Origin: an uncultured Streptomyces sp.
GTDB taxonomy: Bacteria > Actinomycetota > Actinomycetes > Streptomycetales > Streptomycetaceae
DNA length: 64,000 bases
Direction of reading: 5' to 3'
Assembly: GCF_947488945.1 (NCBI RefSeq)
Contig: NZ_CANLBS010000013.1
Location: 124,001 to 188,000, forward strand
The notes beneath the pieces were generated by a model. That model saw only the letters and a list, made by a program, of their open reading frames with translations. It had not been told where the DNA came from and ran no database searches. This document shows, piece after piece, positions 19,501 through 31,500 of this stretch (position 1 is the stretch's first letter; each line of letters opens with the position of its first letter). A program made the translations under genes and the position numbers.

Positions 19501-22500
19501 GGGCCCCGGCGAGTCCGGCGTCCGGTCCGACCGCCGCGCGCAGCAGCCCGGTCAGGGCCGCCCGCTCGTGTCCGGAGGCGGCCACCGGGACCAGCTCGGC
19601 TCCGGTGAGCGCGGCCCGCACGTCCTCGGGGATGTGGCCGTCGGGGGCGACGCAGAGCCAGCGGCCGGCCGGAGCGGCGCTGCGGTCGGGCAGCCGCTCC
19701 CAGGTGACGCGGTAGCGCCAGGCGTCGGCGGAGGTCCGGTCCTGGTGGGCGCGGCGCAGCCCGGCGAGCACGGGCAGCGCGCCGGCGAGGACCGCCCGGT
19801 CGTCGGCGGTCACGGGCAGGGCGTCGAGGCCGTCCGCCGTCACCGTGTTCCAGAAGGCGTCGGAACCTCCGTCCGCCGGGGCGCCGGCGGGCTCCAGCCA
19901 GTACCGCTCGCGCTGGAACGCGTACGTCGGCAGGTCGACCAGGTCCGCCGGTACGCCGAGGATGGCGGTCCAGTCGACGCGGGCGCCGGCCACGTGCAGC
20001 CGGGCGACCGCGCCGAGCAGCGTGTCGGCGTCGGCGGAGCCGCCGCGCAGCGCGGGAACGGCGACGGCGTGGCCGTCCCCGCGGCCGACCAGCGCGGACA
20101 GCACGCCGTCCGGGCCGAGTTCGAGATACGCGCGCACGTCCGGCAGCGCGGCCACCGCGTCCGCGAACCGTACCGGCTCCCGGATCTGACCCACCCAGTA
20201 GGCGGCGGTGGCCGGGTCGCCGGGGGCGGTCGGCGCGAGCGGGATGCGGGGCGCGTGGTACGTCAGCGACTCGGCGACGCCGGCGAACTCCGCGAGCATC
20301 GGCTCCATGCGGTGGGAGTGGAAGGCGTGCGACACGGTGAGCCGCTTGACCTTGCGGCCCTCGGCCCGCAGCCGGGCCTCCAGGGCGTCGACGGCCTCCC
20401 CGTCCCCCGACACCGTGAGCGCGTCGGGCCCGTTGACGGCGGCGAGGCACACCCCTTCGGACAGGACCAGATCCCCTTCGGCCGCCTCCACGGCCAGCAT
20501 CGCCCCGCCCTCGGGCAGCGCCTCCATCAACCGCCCCCGCGCCGACACCAGGCGGCACGCGTCGTCCAGCGACAGGATCCCCGCCACGTGCGCGGCGGCC
20601 AGCTCACCGATCGAATGGCCCACCAGGTGGTCCGGAACGACACCCCACGACTCCAACAGCCGGAACAACGCCACCTGCAACGCGAACAACGCCGGCTGCG
20701 CATAACCGGTCCGGTTCAGCACAGCGCCGTCGTCCCCGAACACCACCTCACGCAACGGCCGGTCCGACTCCACGCGCGCGCAGACCGCGTCGAAGGCGTC
20801 GGCGAACACCGGGTACGCCTCGTACAGCCCCTGCCCCATCCCGGCCCGCTGCGCGCCCTGGCCGGTGAACAGGAAGGTGGTCGGGCCGTCCGTGGTGGTG
20901 CCGCGCACCGCGGCCGGAGTCGCGCGGCCCTCGGCGAGCGCGGCGAGAGCGTCCAGGTCGCCGCCGGGCACGACGGCCCGGTGGTCCAGCTGGGCGCGAC
21001 CCGCGGCCAGGGCGCGGGCGATCGCGGTCGGGTCGGGGGCGTCCGCCGCCCGGACCAGGTCGAGCAGCCGGGCCGCCTGCGCGGCGAGCGCCTCGGCGGA
21101 GCGCGCGGAGAGCAGCCAGAGCGGCCGCGTGCGGTGAGCCGTATCGCCGGTGCGGGGGGTACGGTCGGCGGGCGTGCGGTCGGCGGGGGTGGAGTCCGCC
21201 GGTTCCGCCGGTGCAGCCGGTTCCTGCGGGGCCTGTTCGACGATGGTGTGGACATTGGTGCCGCTGACGCCGAAGGACGAGATCCCGGCGCGCCGGGGCC
21301 GGCCCGTGGCGGGCCAGGGCCGGTTCTCGGTGAGCAGCTCGACGGCGCCCGTCGACCAGTCGGCGTGCGGGGTCGGCTCGGTGACGTGCAGGGTGCGGGG
21401 CAGGATGCCGTGCCGCATCGCCTGCACCATCTTGATCAGGCCGCCGACGCCCGAGGCCGCCTGGGTGTGACCGGTGTTGGACTTCAACGAGCCCAGGAGC
21501 AGGGGCTGTTCGCGGTCCTGTCCGTAGGCGGCGAGCAGCGCCTGCGCCTCGATCGGGTCGCCGAGCCGGGTGCCGGTGCCGTGCGCCTCCACCGCGTCCA
21601 CGTCCGCCGGTTCCAGCCGGGCGGCGGCCAGCGCCTCACGGATCACCCGCTGCTGGGACGGGCCGTTGGGGGCGGTGAGACCGTTCGACGCGCCGTCGGA
21701 GTTGACGGCGGAGCCGCGTACCAGCGCCAGGACGCGGTGCCCGCGGGCGCGGGCGTCGGAGAGCCGCTCCACCAGCACCATGCCGACGCCCTCGGACCAG
21801 CCGGTGCCGTCCGCGTCGGCGGAGAAGGACTTGCAGCGGCCGTCGGCGGACAGGCCGCCCTGCTTGCTGAACTCGGAGAACGCGCCGGGCGAGGCGATGA
21901 CGGTGACGCCGCCCGCGAGCGCGAGGTCGCACTCGCCGTCCCGCAGTGCGCGCGCGGCCCAATGCAGGGCGACCAGGGACGACGAGCAGGCGGTGTCCAC
22001 GGTGATCGCGGGACCCTCCAGGCCCAGGGTGTAGGCGATCCGACCGGACAGGACGCTGTTCGCGGTGCCGGTCAGCAGGTGGCCCTCCAGCTCGGCGGGC
22101 AGCGTGGCGCCGCTGCCGTACGCCGAGTTGGACGCGCCGACGAAGACGCCGGTGCGGCTGCCTCGGACGGAGGTCGGATCGATCCCGGCGCGTTCCAGGG
22201 TCTCCCAGGCGGTTTCCAGCACCAGACGCTGCTGGGGGTCCATGGCGAGCGCCTCGCGCGGCGAGATGGAGAACAGTTCGCTGTCGAAGCGGGTGGCGTC
22301 GTGCACGAAGCCGCCGGCTCCGGTGTGGCCGGTCCCTGATTCGAGGTCCCAGCCGCGGTCCTCGGGGAACCCGGTGACGGCGTCGGAGCCGGAGGCCACC
22401 AGGTCCCAGAGGTCTTCCGGCGAGGCCACGCCGCCGGGGTACCGGCAGGCCATGGCGACGATCGCCACGGGGTCGTCGTCGTACGCGGCGTGTGGGGCGA

Positions 22501-25500
22501 CCGCGCCGCCGGTGGTGTCGGCCGGGGCGGCGCCGGGGAGCCGGCCCAGCAGGTGGGTGGCGAGCGCGTCCACGGTCGGGTGGTCGTAGGCGGCGGTGGC
22601 GGAGACGCTGAGGCCGGTGGCCGCGCCGATCCGGTCGCGGAGGTCGATCGCGGCCAGCGAGTCGAAGCCCATCTCCTTGAACGGCTTACGGGTGTCGACC
22701 TGCTGGGGGCCGGGGTGGCCGAGGGCTGCGGCGACGTGCTCCCGGACCAGGGCGACGGCCTCGCGCCGCCGGTCGGCGGCGCCGAGGCCGTCGAGTCCCG
22801 CGGCCCAGGCGGACGGTCCCGCGGCCGGGACGGCGGTGCCGCGTCCGAGGGCCTCGGCGGCCTCGGGCACTCCGGCAAACAGCGTGCTGGGGCGGACGGC
22901 GGTGAACGAGCGGGCGAAGGGCGACCAGTCGACGTCGGCGACGACGAGGGTGTCCTCGTCGTGGTCGAGTGCCTGGCCGAGCGCGGCGAGCGCCCGGTCG
23001 CCGTCGAGGGGCCGCAGCCCCCGGCGGCGCAGGTGGCCTGCGGCGGGGCCGGCCGCCATCCCCGCTCCGGCCCAGGGCCCCCACGCCACCGAGGTGGCGG
23101 GCAGTCCGAGGGCGCGGCGGTGGGAGGCGAGCGCGTCGAGGTGGGCGTTGGCCGCGGCGTACGCGCACTGGCCGCCGCTCCCCCACACCCCGGCGATCGA
23201 GGAGAAGAGGACGAAGGTGTCGACGGCTCCGGTCCCGGTCCCGGTCAGCTCGTGGAGGTGACGGGCGCCGAGGGCCTTGGCCCGCACCACGTCGGCGTAC
23301 GCCCGGGGGTCGGCGGCGTCGAGCGGGGTGGGGGTGTCGACGCCCGCCGCGTGGAAGACGGCGGTGACGGGGTGGGCGGTCAGCAGGGCGGCGAGGGCGT
23401 CCCGGTCGCCGACGTCGCAGGCGACGGGCCGAACGGTGACACCGCGTCCGGCGAGGTCGGCGACGAGGCGGGCCGCGCCGGGGGCCTCGGGGCCGCGCCG
23501 TCCGGCCAGGATCAGTTCGGTCGCTCCGCGGCCGACGAGCCAGTGGGCGAGTGCGGTGCCGAGGGCCCCGGTGCCGCCGGTGACCAGCACCGGCCCGGTC
23601 GGCGCCCACTCCCGTACGGCCGGCCCGGCGAGCGGGGCGCGGCGCAGCCTGCGGGCGTGGACTCCGTCGGCGCGGATCGCCACCTGGTCCTCGTCGCCGG
23701 TGAGTACGTGGACGAGCCTGGCTCCGGCGCGGTCGTCGAGCAGGTCGGGCAGGTCCACCAGGCCGCCCCAGCGGTCGGGTGTCTCCAGTGCGGCGACCCG
23801 GCCGACGCCCCAGACCTCGGCGCGTTCCGGTGCCGTGACGTGGGCGGTGCGGCCGACGGCCACGGCCCCGCGGGTGACGCCCCACACCCGGGTGCCGGTG
23901 CCGGCCGCGTCGGAGAGCAGCGTCAGGAGGGCGGGGGCGTCGACCAGGCCGAGGACGCCGGCGGCACCGGCGGGTATCCGCTGCCCGGGGGTGAGTTCGA
24001 GGGTGTCGGCGCCGGCCGCGGTCAGCGCGGCCACCACGTCGGGGGCCGGTCCGGCGGCGACGACGGCCCAGGTCCCGGTGAGCGTGCCGGGCCGCCCGGT
24101 GCGGGGACCCGCCTGGGGCTCCCAGGCGACGCGGTAGCGCCAGGAGTCGAGCTGGGTGCGTCGGCGCCGGGTCTCCCGCCACGCCGTGAGGGTCGGCAGC
24201 AGCGCGTCCGCCCGGTCGGTGTCGGTCTCCAGCACGTCGGCGAGAACCCCGGCGTCGCCGGAGTCGACGGCGGTCCAGAACGCGGTGTCCTCACCGGCGG
24301 TCGCCGTGGCGGGAGCCGGTTCCGGCCAGTACCGGGTCCGCTCGAAGGGGTAGGTGGGCAGGGCGACCCGGCGACGGCCGTGGCCGAGGACGGCGGTCCA
24401 GTCGACGTCGGCGCCGCGGGCGTGGGCCCGCCCGACGGCGGCCAGCACCGCGGTCGGCTCGTGCCGGCCGGAGCGGAGCACCGCTACCGCAGCCGTGTCC
24501 GCGGCGGCACCCCGGACGAGGGCGCAGAGGACGCCGTCGGGTCCGAGTTCGAGGAAGGTACGGGTGCCGGTCAGTGTGGCCACCGCGTCGGCGAACCGCA
24601 CCGGCTCCCGCACCTGCCGCACCCAGTACGCCGCAGTCGCCGGGTCCCCCGAGGCCGTCGCGGCCAACGGGATCGCCGGAGCACGGTAGGTCAGCGACTC
24701 CGCGACCCGCCCGAACTCCGCGAGCATCGGCTCCATCAGATGCGAATGGAACGCATGCGAGACCGCGAGCCGCTTGACCCGCCGGCCCTCCACCCGCAAC
24801 CGGACCTCCAGACCGATGATCGCTTCCTCATCACCCGAAACCGTAAGAGCCTCAGGCCCGTTCACCGCCGCCAGACACACCCCCTCCGGCAGCTCCAACT
24901 CTCCCTCGGACATCTCCACCGCCAGCATCGCCCCACCCCCGGGCAACGCCTCCATCAACCGCGCACGCGCCGACACCAGGGCACACGCGTCGTCCAACGA
25001 CAAGATCCCCGCCACATGCGCGGCCGCCACCTCACCGATCGAATGCCCCACCACGTGGTCCGGAGTCACCCCCCACGACTCCACCAACCGGAACAACGCC
25101 ACCTGCAACGCGAACAACCCCGGCTGCGCATAACCCGTACGGTTCAACACAGCGGCGTCGTCCCCGAACACCACCTCACGCAACGGACGATCCAACCCGC
25201 CGTCCACCCGCGCACACACCGCGTCGAACGCCTCCGCGAACACCGGAAACGCCTCGTACAACCCACGCCCCATCCCCACCCGCTGCGACCCCTGACCCGT
25301 GAACAGGAAGGTGAGGGCGCCGGGGGCGGCGGTGTCGTGCGCGGTTGTGGGAGCGCCCTCGGCGAGTGCGCCGAGGGCCGTCACAAAGGTGTCGCGGTCG
25401 GTGCCGACGAGGACGGCCCGGTGGTCGAGGCGGGCGCGGCCGGCGGTGAGGGTGGCGGCGACGTCGGCCGGGTCCGCGTCGCTGTCGGCGATCCGTTCGG

Positions 25501-28500
25501 CGAGCCGGGCGGCCTGGTCCCGGAGCGCGGCGGGGGTACGCGCGGAGAGCACCCACGGCACGGCCGACGGGACCAGGGGCGCGACGGGGGCGGAGGGGGC
25601 CGGCGGCTCCGCCGCCTGTTCGAGGACGACGTGGACGTTGGTGCCGCTGACGCCGAAGGAGGAGACGGCGGCGCGGCGCGGCCGGCCCAGGGCGGGCCAG
25701 GGCCGGTTCTCGGTGAGCAGTTGGACCGCGCCCGCCGACCAGTCGACCTGCGGGGTGGGTTCGGCGGCGTGCAGGGTCCGCGGCAGTACGCCGTGGCGCA
25801 GCGCCTCCACGGTCTTGATGACCCCGGCCACCCCGGACGCGGCCTGGGCGTGCCCGATGTTGGACTTCAAGGAGCCCAGGTGCAGGGGCTCCTCGCGGTC
25901 CTGCCCGTACGTCGCGAGCAGCGCCTGCGCCTCGATCGGGTCGCCGAGCTTCGTGCCGGTGCCGTGCGCCTCCACGGCGTCCACCTCGGAGGGACGCAGC
26001 CCGGCGGCGGCGAGGGCGGCGCGGATGACCCGCTGCTGGGAGGGGCCGTTGGGGGCGGTCAGGCCGTTGGACGCCCCGTCGGAGTTGACGGCGGAGCCGC
26101 GGACGACGGCGAGCACCTCGTGACCGGCCGCGAGGGCGTCGGACAGCCGCTCGACGAGCAGCACGCCGACACCTTCGGACCAGCCGGTGCCGTCCGCGTC
26201 GGCCGAGAAGGACTTGCAGCGGCCGTCGGCGGCGAGCCCTTGCTGCATGCTGAATTCGGTGTAGATGCCGGGGGTCGCCATGACGGTCGCGCCGCCGGTG
26301 AGCGCGAGATCGCACTCCCCGTTGCGCAGCGACTGGGCCGCCAGGTGCAACGCGACCAGGGACGACGAGCAGGCGGTGTCGACGGTCAGGGCCGGGCCTT
26401 CGAGGCCGAAGAAGTAGGCGAGCCGTCCTGAGGCGACGCTGGTGGCGGTGCCGGTCAGTCCGTGGCCCGCGGCTTCCTCGCCGTCCAGGCCGTAGTGGGA
26501 GGCGGCGACGCCCATGAACACGCCGGCCTGACGGCCGCGCAGGGAGAGCGGGTCGATGCCGGCGCGCTCGAACGCCTCCCAGGAGGCTTCCAGGAGCAGG
26601 CGCTGCTGGGGGTCCATGGCGAGGGCCTCGCGCGGCGAGATGGCGAAGAGTCCGGCGTCGAAAGCGGTGGCGTCGTCGACGAAACCCCCTGCCCGGGTGT
26701 ACGCGCGGCCTGCCTCCCCGTCGGTCGGCCAGCCCCGGTCCGCGGGGAAGCCGCCGACCGCGTCCACGCCGTCGACCACCAGGCGCCACAGGTCCTCGGG
26801 CGAGGAGACGCCGCCGGGGTAACGGCAGGCCATGGAGACGATGGCGATCGGTTCGTCGGTCTGCACGGCGGCCACGGGGGCGGCGGCGGGCGTCGCGGTG
26901 CCCTCGGGCACGAGGGCGGTGAGCAGGTGTGCGGCCAGCGCCTCGGGCGTCGGGTGGTCGAAGGCGAGCGTCGCCGGCAGCCGCAGGCCGGTGGCGGCGT
27001 TCACGCGGTTGCGGAGCTCGACGGAGGTCAGCGAGTCGAAGCCGAGGTCGCGGAAGGCGCGTCCGGTCTGCACGGCGTCCGCCGAGGCGTGTCCGAGGAC
27101 CGCGGCAGCCTGGGCGCGTACGAGACCGACGAGAGTGCGTTCCTGGTCGGCCGGGGTCTGCGCGGCGAGTGTGGCGGCGAAGGAGCCGGTGGCCGTGGCG
27201 GCGCGTCGTACGGGGGCCCGCAGCAAGCCCCGGAGCAACGCGGGGACGGGGGCGTCCGGCGTGCGGGACCGGAGCCCGGCGAGGTCGAGCCGGAGGGGAA
27301 CGAGATGGGGTTCGGGCCGTCCCGTCACCGTGTCGAAGAGGGCGAGCCCGTCGGCGTCGGAGAGGGCGGAGCCCAGTCGGGCGAAGCGGGCCCGGTCGGT
27401 GGTGTCAAGGGTTCCGCTGAGGGCGCTGGCCCGGTCCCACAGGCCCCAGGCCGCCGCGGTGGCGGGCAGACCCCGGGCGTGCCTGCGGTGGGCGAGGGCG
27501 TCCAGGAAGGCGTTGGCCGCGGCGTAGTTGCCCTGGCCGGGGGTGCCGAGCGTGGCGGCCACGGAGGAGTACAGCACGAACATCGCCAGGTCGAGTCCGG
27601 CGGTCAGCTCGTGCAGGACCAGGGCGGCGTCCGCCTTCGGACGCAGCACGGCGTCCAGCCGGTCGGCGGTGAGCGCTTCGATCACGCCGTCGTCGGCGAT
27701 GCCCGCCGCGTGGACCACACCGGTCAGCGGATGCGCCGCCGGGACGGCCGCGAGCAGCGCGGCGACCGCGTGACGGTCGGCCGCGTCGCACGCCACCACC
27801 TGCACCGACGCACCCGACGCCTCCAGCTCCGCGACCAGTTCCGCCGCTCCCGGCGCGTCCGGACCCCGGCGGCTGGCCAGCACCAAATGGCGCACACCTC
27901 GGGACTCCACCAGGTGGCGGGCCAACAAACCGCCCAGAGCCCCCGTGCCACCGGTGATCAGAACCGTGCCCTCGGGGTCCAACTCCCTCGGCAACACCAG
28001 CACGTTCTTGCCGATGTGGCCACCCGACCCCACGTGACGCAGCACCGCGCGCGCCTCGCGCACGTCCCACGCCCGCACCGGCGGCAGCCGCAGCACCCCG
28101 GACGCGAACAGCTCCAGCAACTCGCACAGCATCGCCTGCAACCGGTCCGGACCGGCCTCCCACAGGTCGAACGACCGGTAGGTGCCGTCGGGTCCGAACG
28201 AGTCCGGGTCGCGGAGGTCGGCCTTGCCCATCTCCACGAACCGGCCGCCCGGCGCGAGGAGCCGCGCGGAGGCGTCGATGAACTCCCCGGCCAGCGCGTT
28301 CAGTACGACATCGACACCGCGGCCACCAGTACGACTGCGGAACACGTCCTCGAAGCCCAGATCGCGGGACGAGGACAGGTGGTCGGCGTCCAGACCCGTC
28401 GCCGCCCACTTGGACACCGACGCCGTACCGAACACCTCCGCACCCCGATGACGCGCGATCTGCACCGCCGCCATCCCCACACCACCCGCCGCCGCATGGA

Positions 28501-31500
28501 CGAGAACCCGCTCACCGGACCGCAGACCGCCCAGATCCACCAGGCCGTAGAACGCCGTCAGGAACGCCATCGGCACCGACGCCGCATCGACGAACGACCA
28601 GCCCTCCGGAACCGGAGCGACCATCCGCCGGTCCACCACCACCGAGGGGCCGAAGCCGCCGGAGAACAGACCGAAGACCCGATCACCCGGCGCCAGATCG
28701 GTGACATTCTCACCGACCTCCAGCACCACACCCGCACCCTCCGACCCCATCAAGGCAGCCGGATCCGGATACTCCCCCAGACCGATCAGTACGTCACGGA
28801 AGTTCACCCCGGTCGCGCGGACCGCGATCCGGACCTCCCCCAAGCCCGGAGCCATCTCGGCGACCGGGACGAAGGCCAGGCCGTCCAGGGTGCCGGTGCC
28901 GGTGGGCTCCAGCCGCCACGCGGGAACGTCCGGGGTGGCGAGGGCGGCCGTCGGCCTGGTGAGCCGGGGGGCGTGGGGGCGGCCCGCGCGCAGGGCGAGT
29001 TCGGGTTCGTCCAGGGCGAGGGCGGCCGGCAGCGCGGTGAGGGAGTCGTCCTGGTCGATGTCCACGAGGACGATGCGTCCGGGGTGCTCGGACTGCGCGG
29101 AGCGCACCAGTCCGCGGGCCGCTGCGGCGGCGGGTGCGGTGATCAGGTCGCCGGGGAGGCAGGCCACGGCTCCGGTGGTGACCAGCACCAGCCTGGTCCC
29201 GGTCGCGGTGGCGTCCGCGAGGTGTTCCTGGACGATGCTCAGCGCACGGCGGGTGGTGGCATGCAGGTCCCCGTCCGGGAGCCGGACGACGGTCGTGTCC
29301 CCGCCGATGTCTCCGCCGATGTCTCCGGTCGTGTCTCCGGCCGGCGGCGCGGTCGGGGCGGTGCCGGCGTGCGGAGCGTCGGGGAGGGCGAGCGGGGTCC
29401 AGGTGACGGAGAAGAGGGCGTCGGCCGTCGTGGGGGCCTGTATCCGGTTCGGGTCGACGGGCCGGAGGGTGAGGGCGTCGACGGTGGCGACGGGCGCGCC
29501 GGTCGGGTCGGCCGCCGCCAGGGACACCGTGTCGGGGCCCACGGCCGTGATCCGGACCCGCAGCCGTTCGGCACCGGTGGCGTGCAGGGTGGTGCCGGCC
29601 CAGGAGAACGGCAGGCGCGCGGTGTCGTCGCCCGTGGCGCCGTCGAGCACCCCGCCGAGGCCCAGGCCGTGCAGGGCGGCGTCGAGCAGGGCGGGGTGCA
29701 GGCCGAAGGAGCGGGCGTCGGAGCCCTCGGGCAGCGCGACGTCGACGCAGACCCCGTCGGCGGTGCGCCAGGCGGCGTGCAGGCCCTGGAACGTGGGCCC
29801 GTAGGCCAGCCCGCGCGCGGCGAGTTCGGCGTACAGGGTGTCCGTCTCGACGGGTTCGGCACCGGCCGGGGGCCAGACGGTGAGCGGTTCGGGGAGCGGT
29901 GCGGCGGAGACGCCGAGCCGGCCTTCGGCGTGCCGGGTCCAGTCGTGGGCGTCGTCCGGCCGGCCGTGGATGCTGACGGGTCGCAGGCCGTCCTCGTCCG
30001 CCGGGCCGACGATGATCTGCAGGGTGGCGGGCAGCACGAGGGGGGCTTCGATGGTGAGTTCGTCCAGCCGGACGGTTCCGGCCTCCGCTTCGGCGCCCGC
30101 TTCGGCCCCTGCCCGGAGGGCCAGTTCGACCAGCGCTGTGCCGGGGAGCACGGTGCGCTCGTGGACGACGTGCTCCGCGAGCCAGGGGTGGGCGTTTGGC
30201 GTCAGCCGTGCGGTGCAGAGGTGTCCGGCACCGTCGGCGAGGGGGGTTGAGGCGCCGATGAGCGGGTGGCCGGCGTGGCCGAGTCCGGCGGCCGTGAGGT
30301 CGCCGGCGGCGGGCCGGGGGCGTATCCAGTACCGCTCGTGCTGGAAGGCGTAGGTGGGCAGGACGGCACCGGGGCCCGGGATGTGGCGGGCCCAGTCGAT
30401 GGCGACGCCGCGTACGTGGAGGTCGGCCAGGGCGCGGTGGAAGGAGTCGGTCTCCGCGTGGTGGCCGTCCCGGATCAGCGGGACGGCGGCGGCCTCGTCG
30501 GTGAGGCCCTGGACGAGGGCGGAAAGGGTGCCGTCGGGTCCGAGTTCGAGGAAGGTACGGGTGCCGGACAGTGCGGCCACCGCGTCGGCGAACCGCACCG
30601 GCTCCCGCACCTGCCGCACCCAGTACGCCGCAGTCGCCGGGTCCCCCGAAGCCGTCGCGGCCAACGAGATCGCCGGAGCACGGTAGGTCAGCGACTCCGC
30701 GACCCGCCCGAACTCCGCGAGCATCGGCTCCATCAGATGCGAATGGAACGCATGCGAGACCGTCAGCCGCTTGACCCGCCGACCCTCCGCCCGCAACCGG
30801 GACTCCAGAGCCTCGATCGCTTCCGCGTCGCCCGACAGCGTAAGGGAGTCGGGGCCATTGACGGCAGCGAGGCAGACCCCCTCCGGCAGCTCCACCTCCG
30901 CCTCGGCGGCTTCCACCGCCAGCATCGCCCCACCCTCGGGCAACGCCTCCATCAACCGCGCACGCGCCGACACCAACGCACACGCGTCGTCCAACGACAA
31001 GATCCCCGCCACATGCGCGGCGGCCACCTCACCGATCGAATGCCCCACCACGTGGTCCGGAGTCACCCTCCACGACTCCACCAACCGGAACAACGCCACC
31101 TGCAACGCGAACAACCCCGGCTGCGCATAACCCGTACGGTTCAACACAGCGGCGTCGTCCCCGAACACCACCTCCCGCAACGGACGATCCAACCCGACGT
31201 CCACCCGCGCACACACCGCGTCGAACGCCTCCGCGAACACCGGAAACGCCTCGTACAACCCACGCCCCATCCCCACCCGCTGCGACCCCTGACCCGTGAA
31301 CAGGAAGGTGAGGGCGCCGTCGAGCGCGGTGCCCCGGCGGACGTGGGCGGCGGGGGTGTCGGCGGCGAGGGCGCGCAGGCCGGTGAGGAGTGCGTCGGGG
31401 TCGGCGCCGAGCACGACGGCGCGGTGTTCGAGGGCGGCCCTGCCCGTCGCGAGGGTGTGGGCGACGGCGGAGGGAGCCGTCTCCGGGTGGTCGGTGAGGT

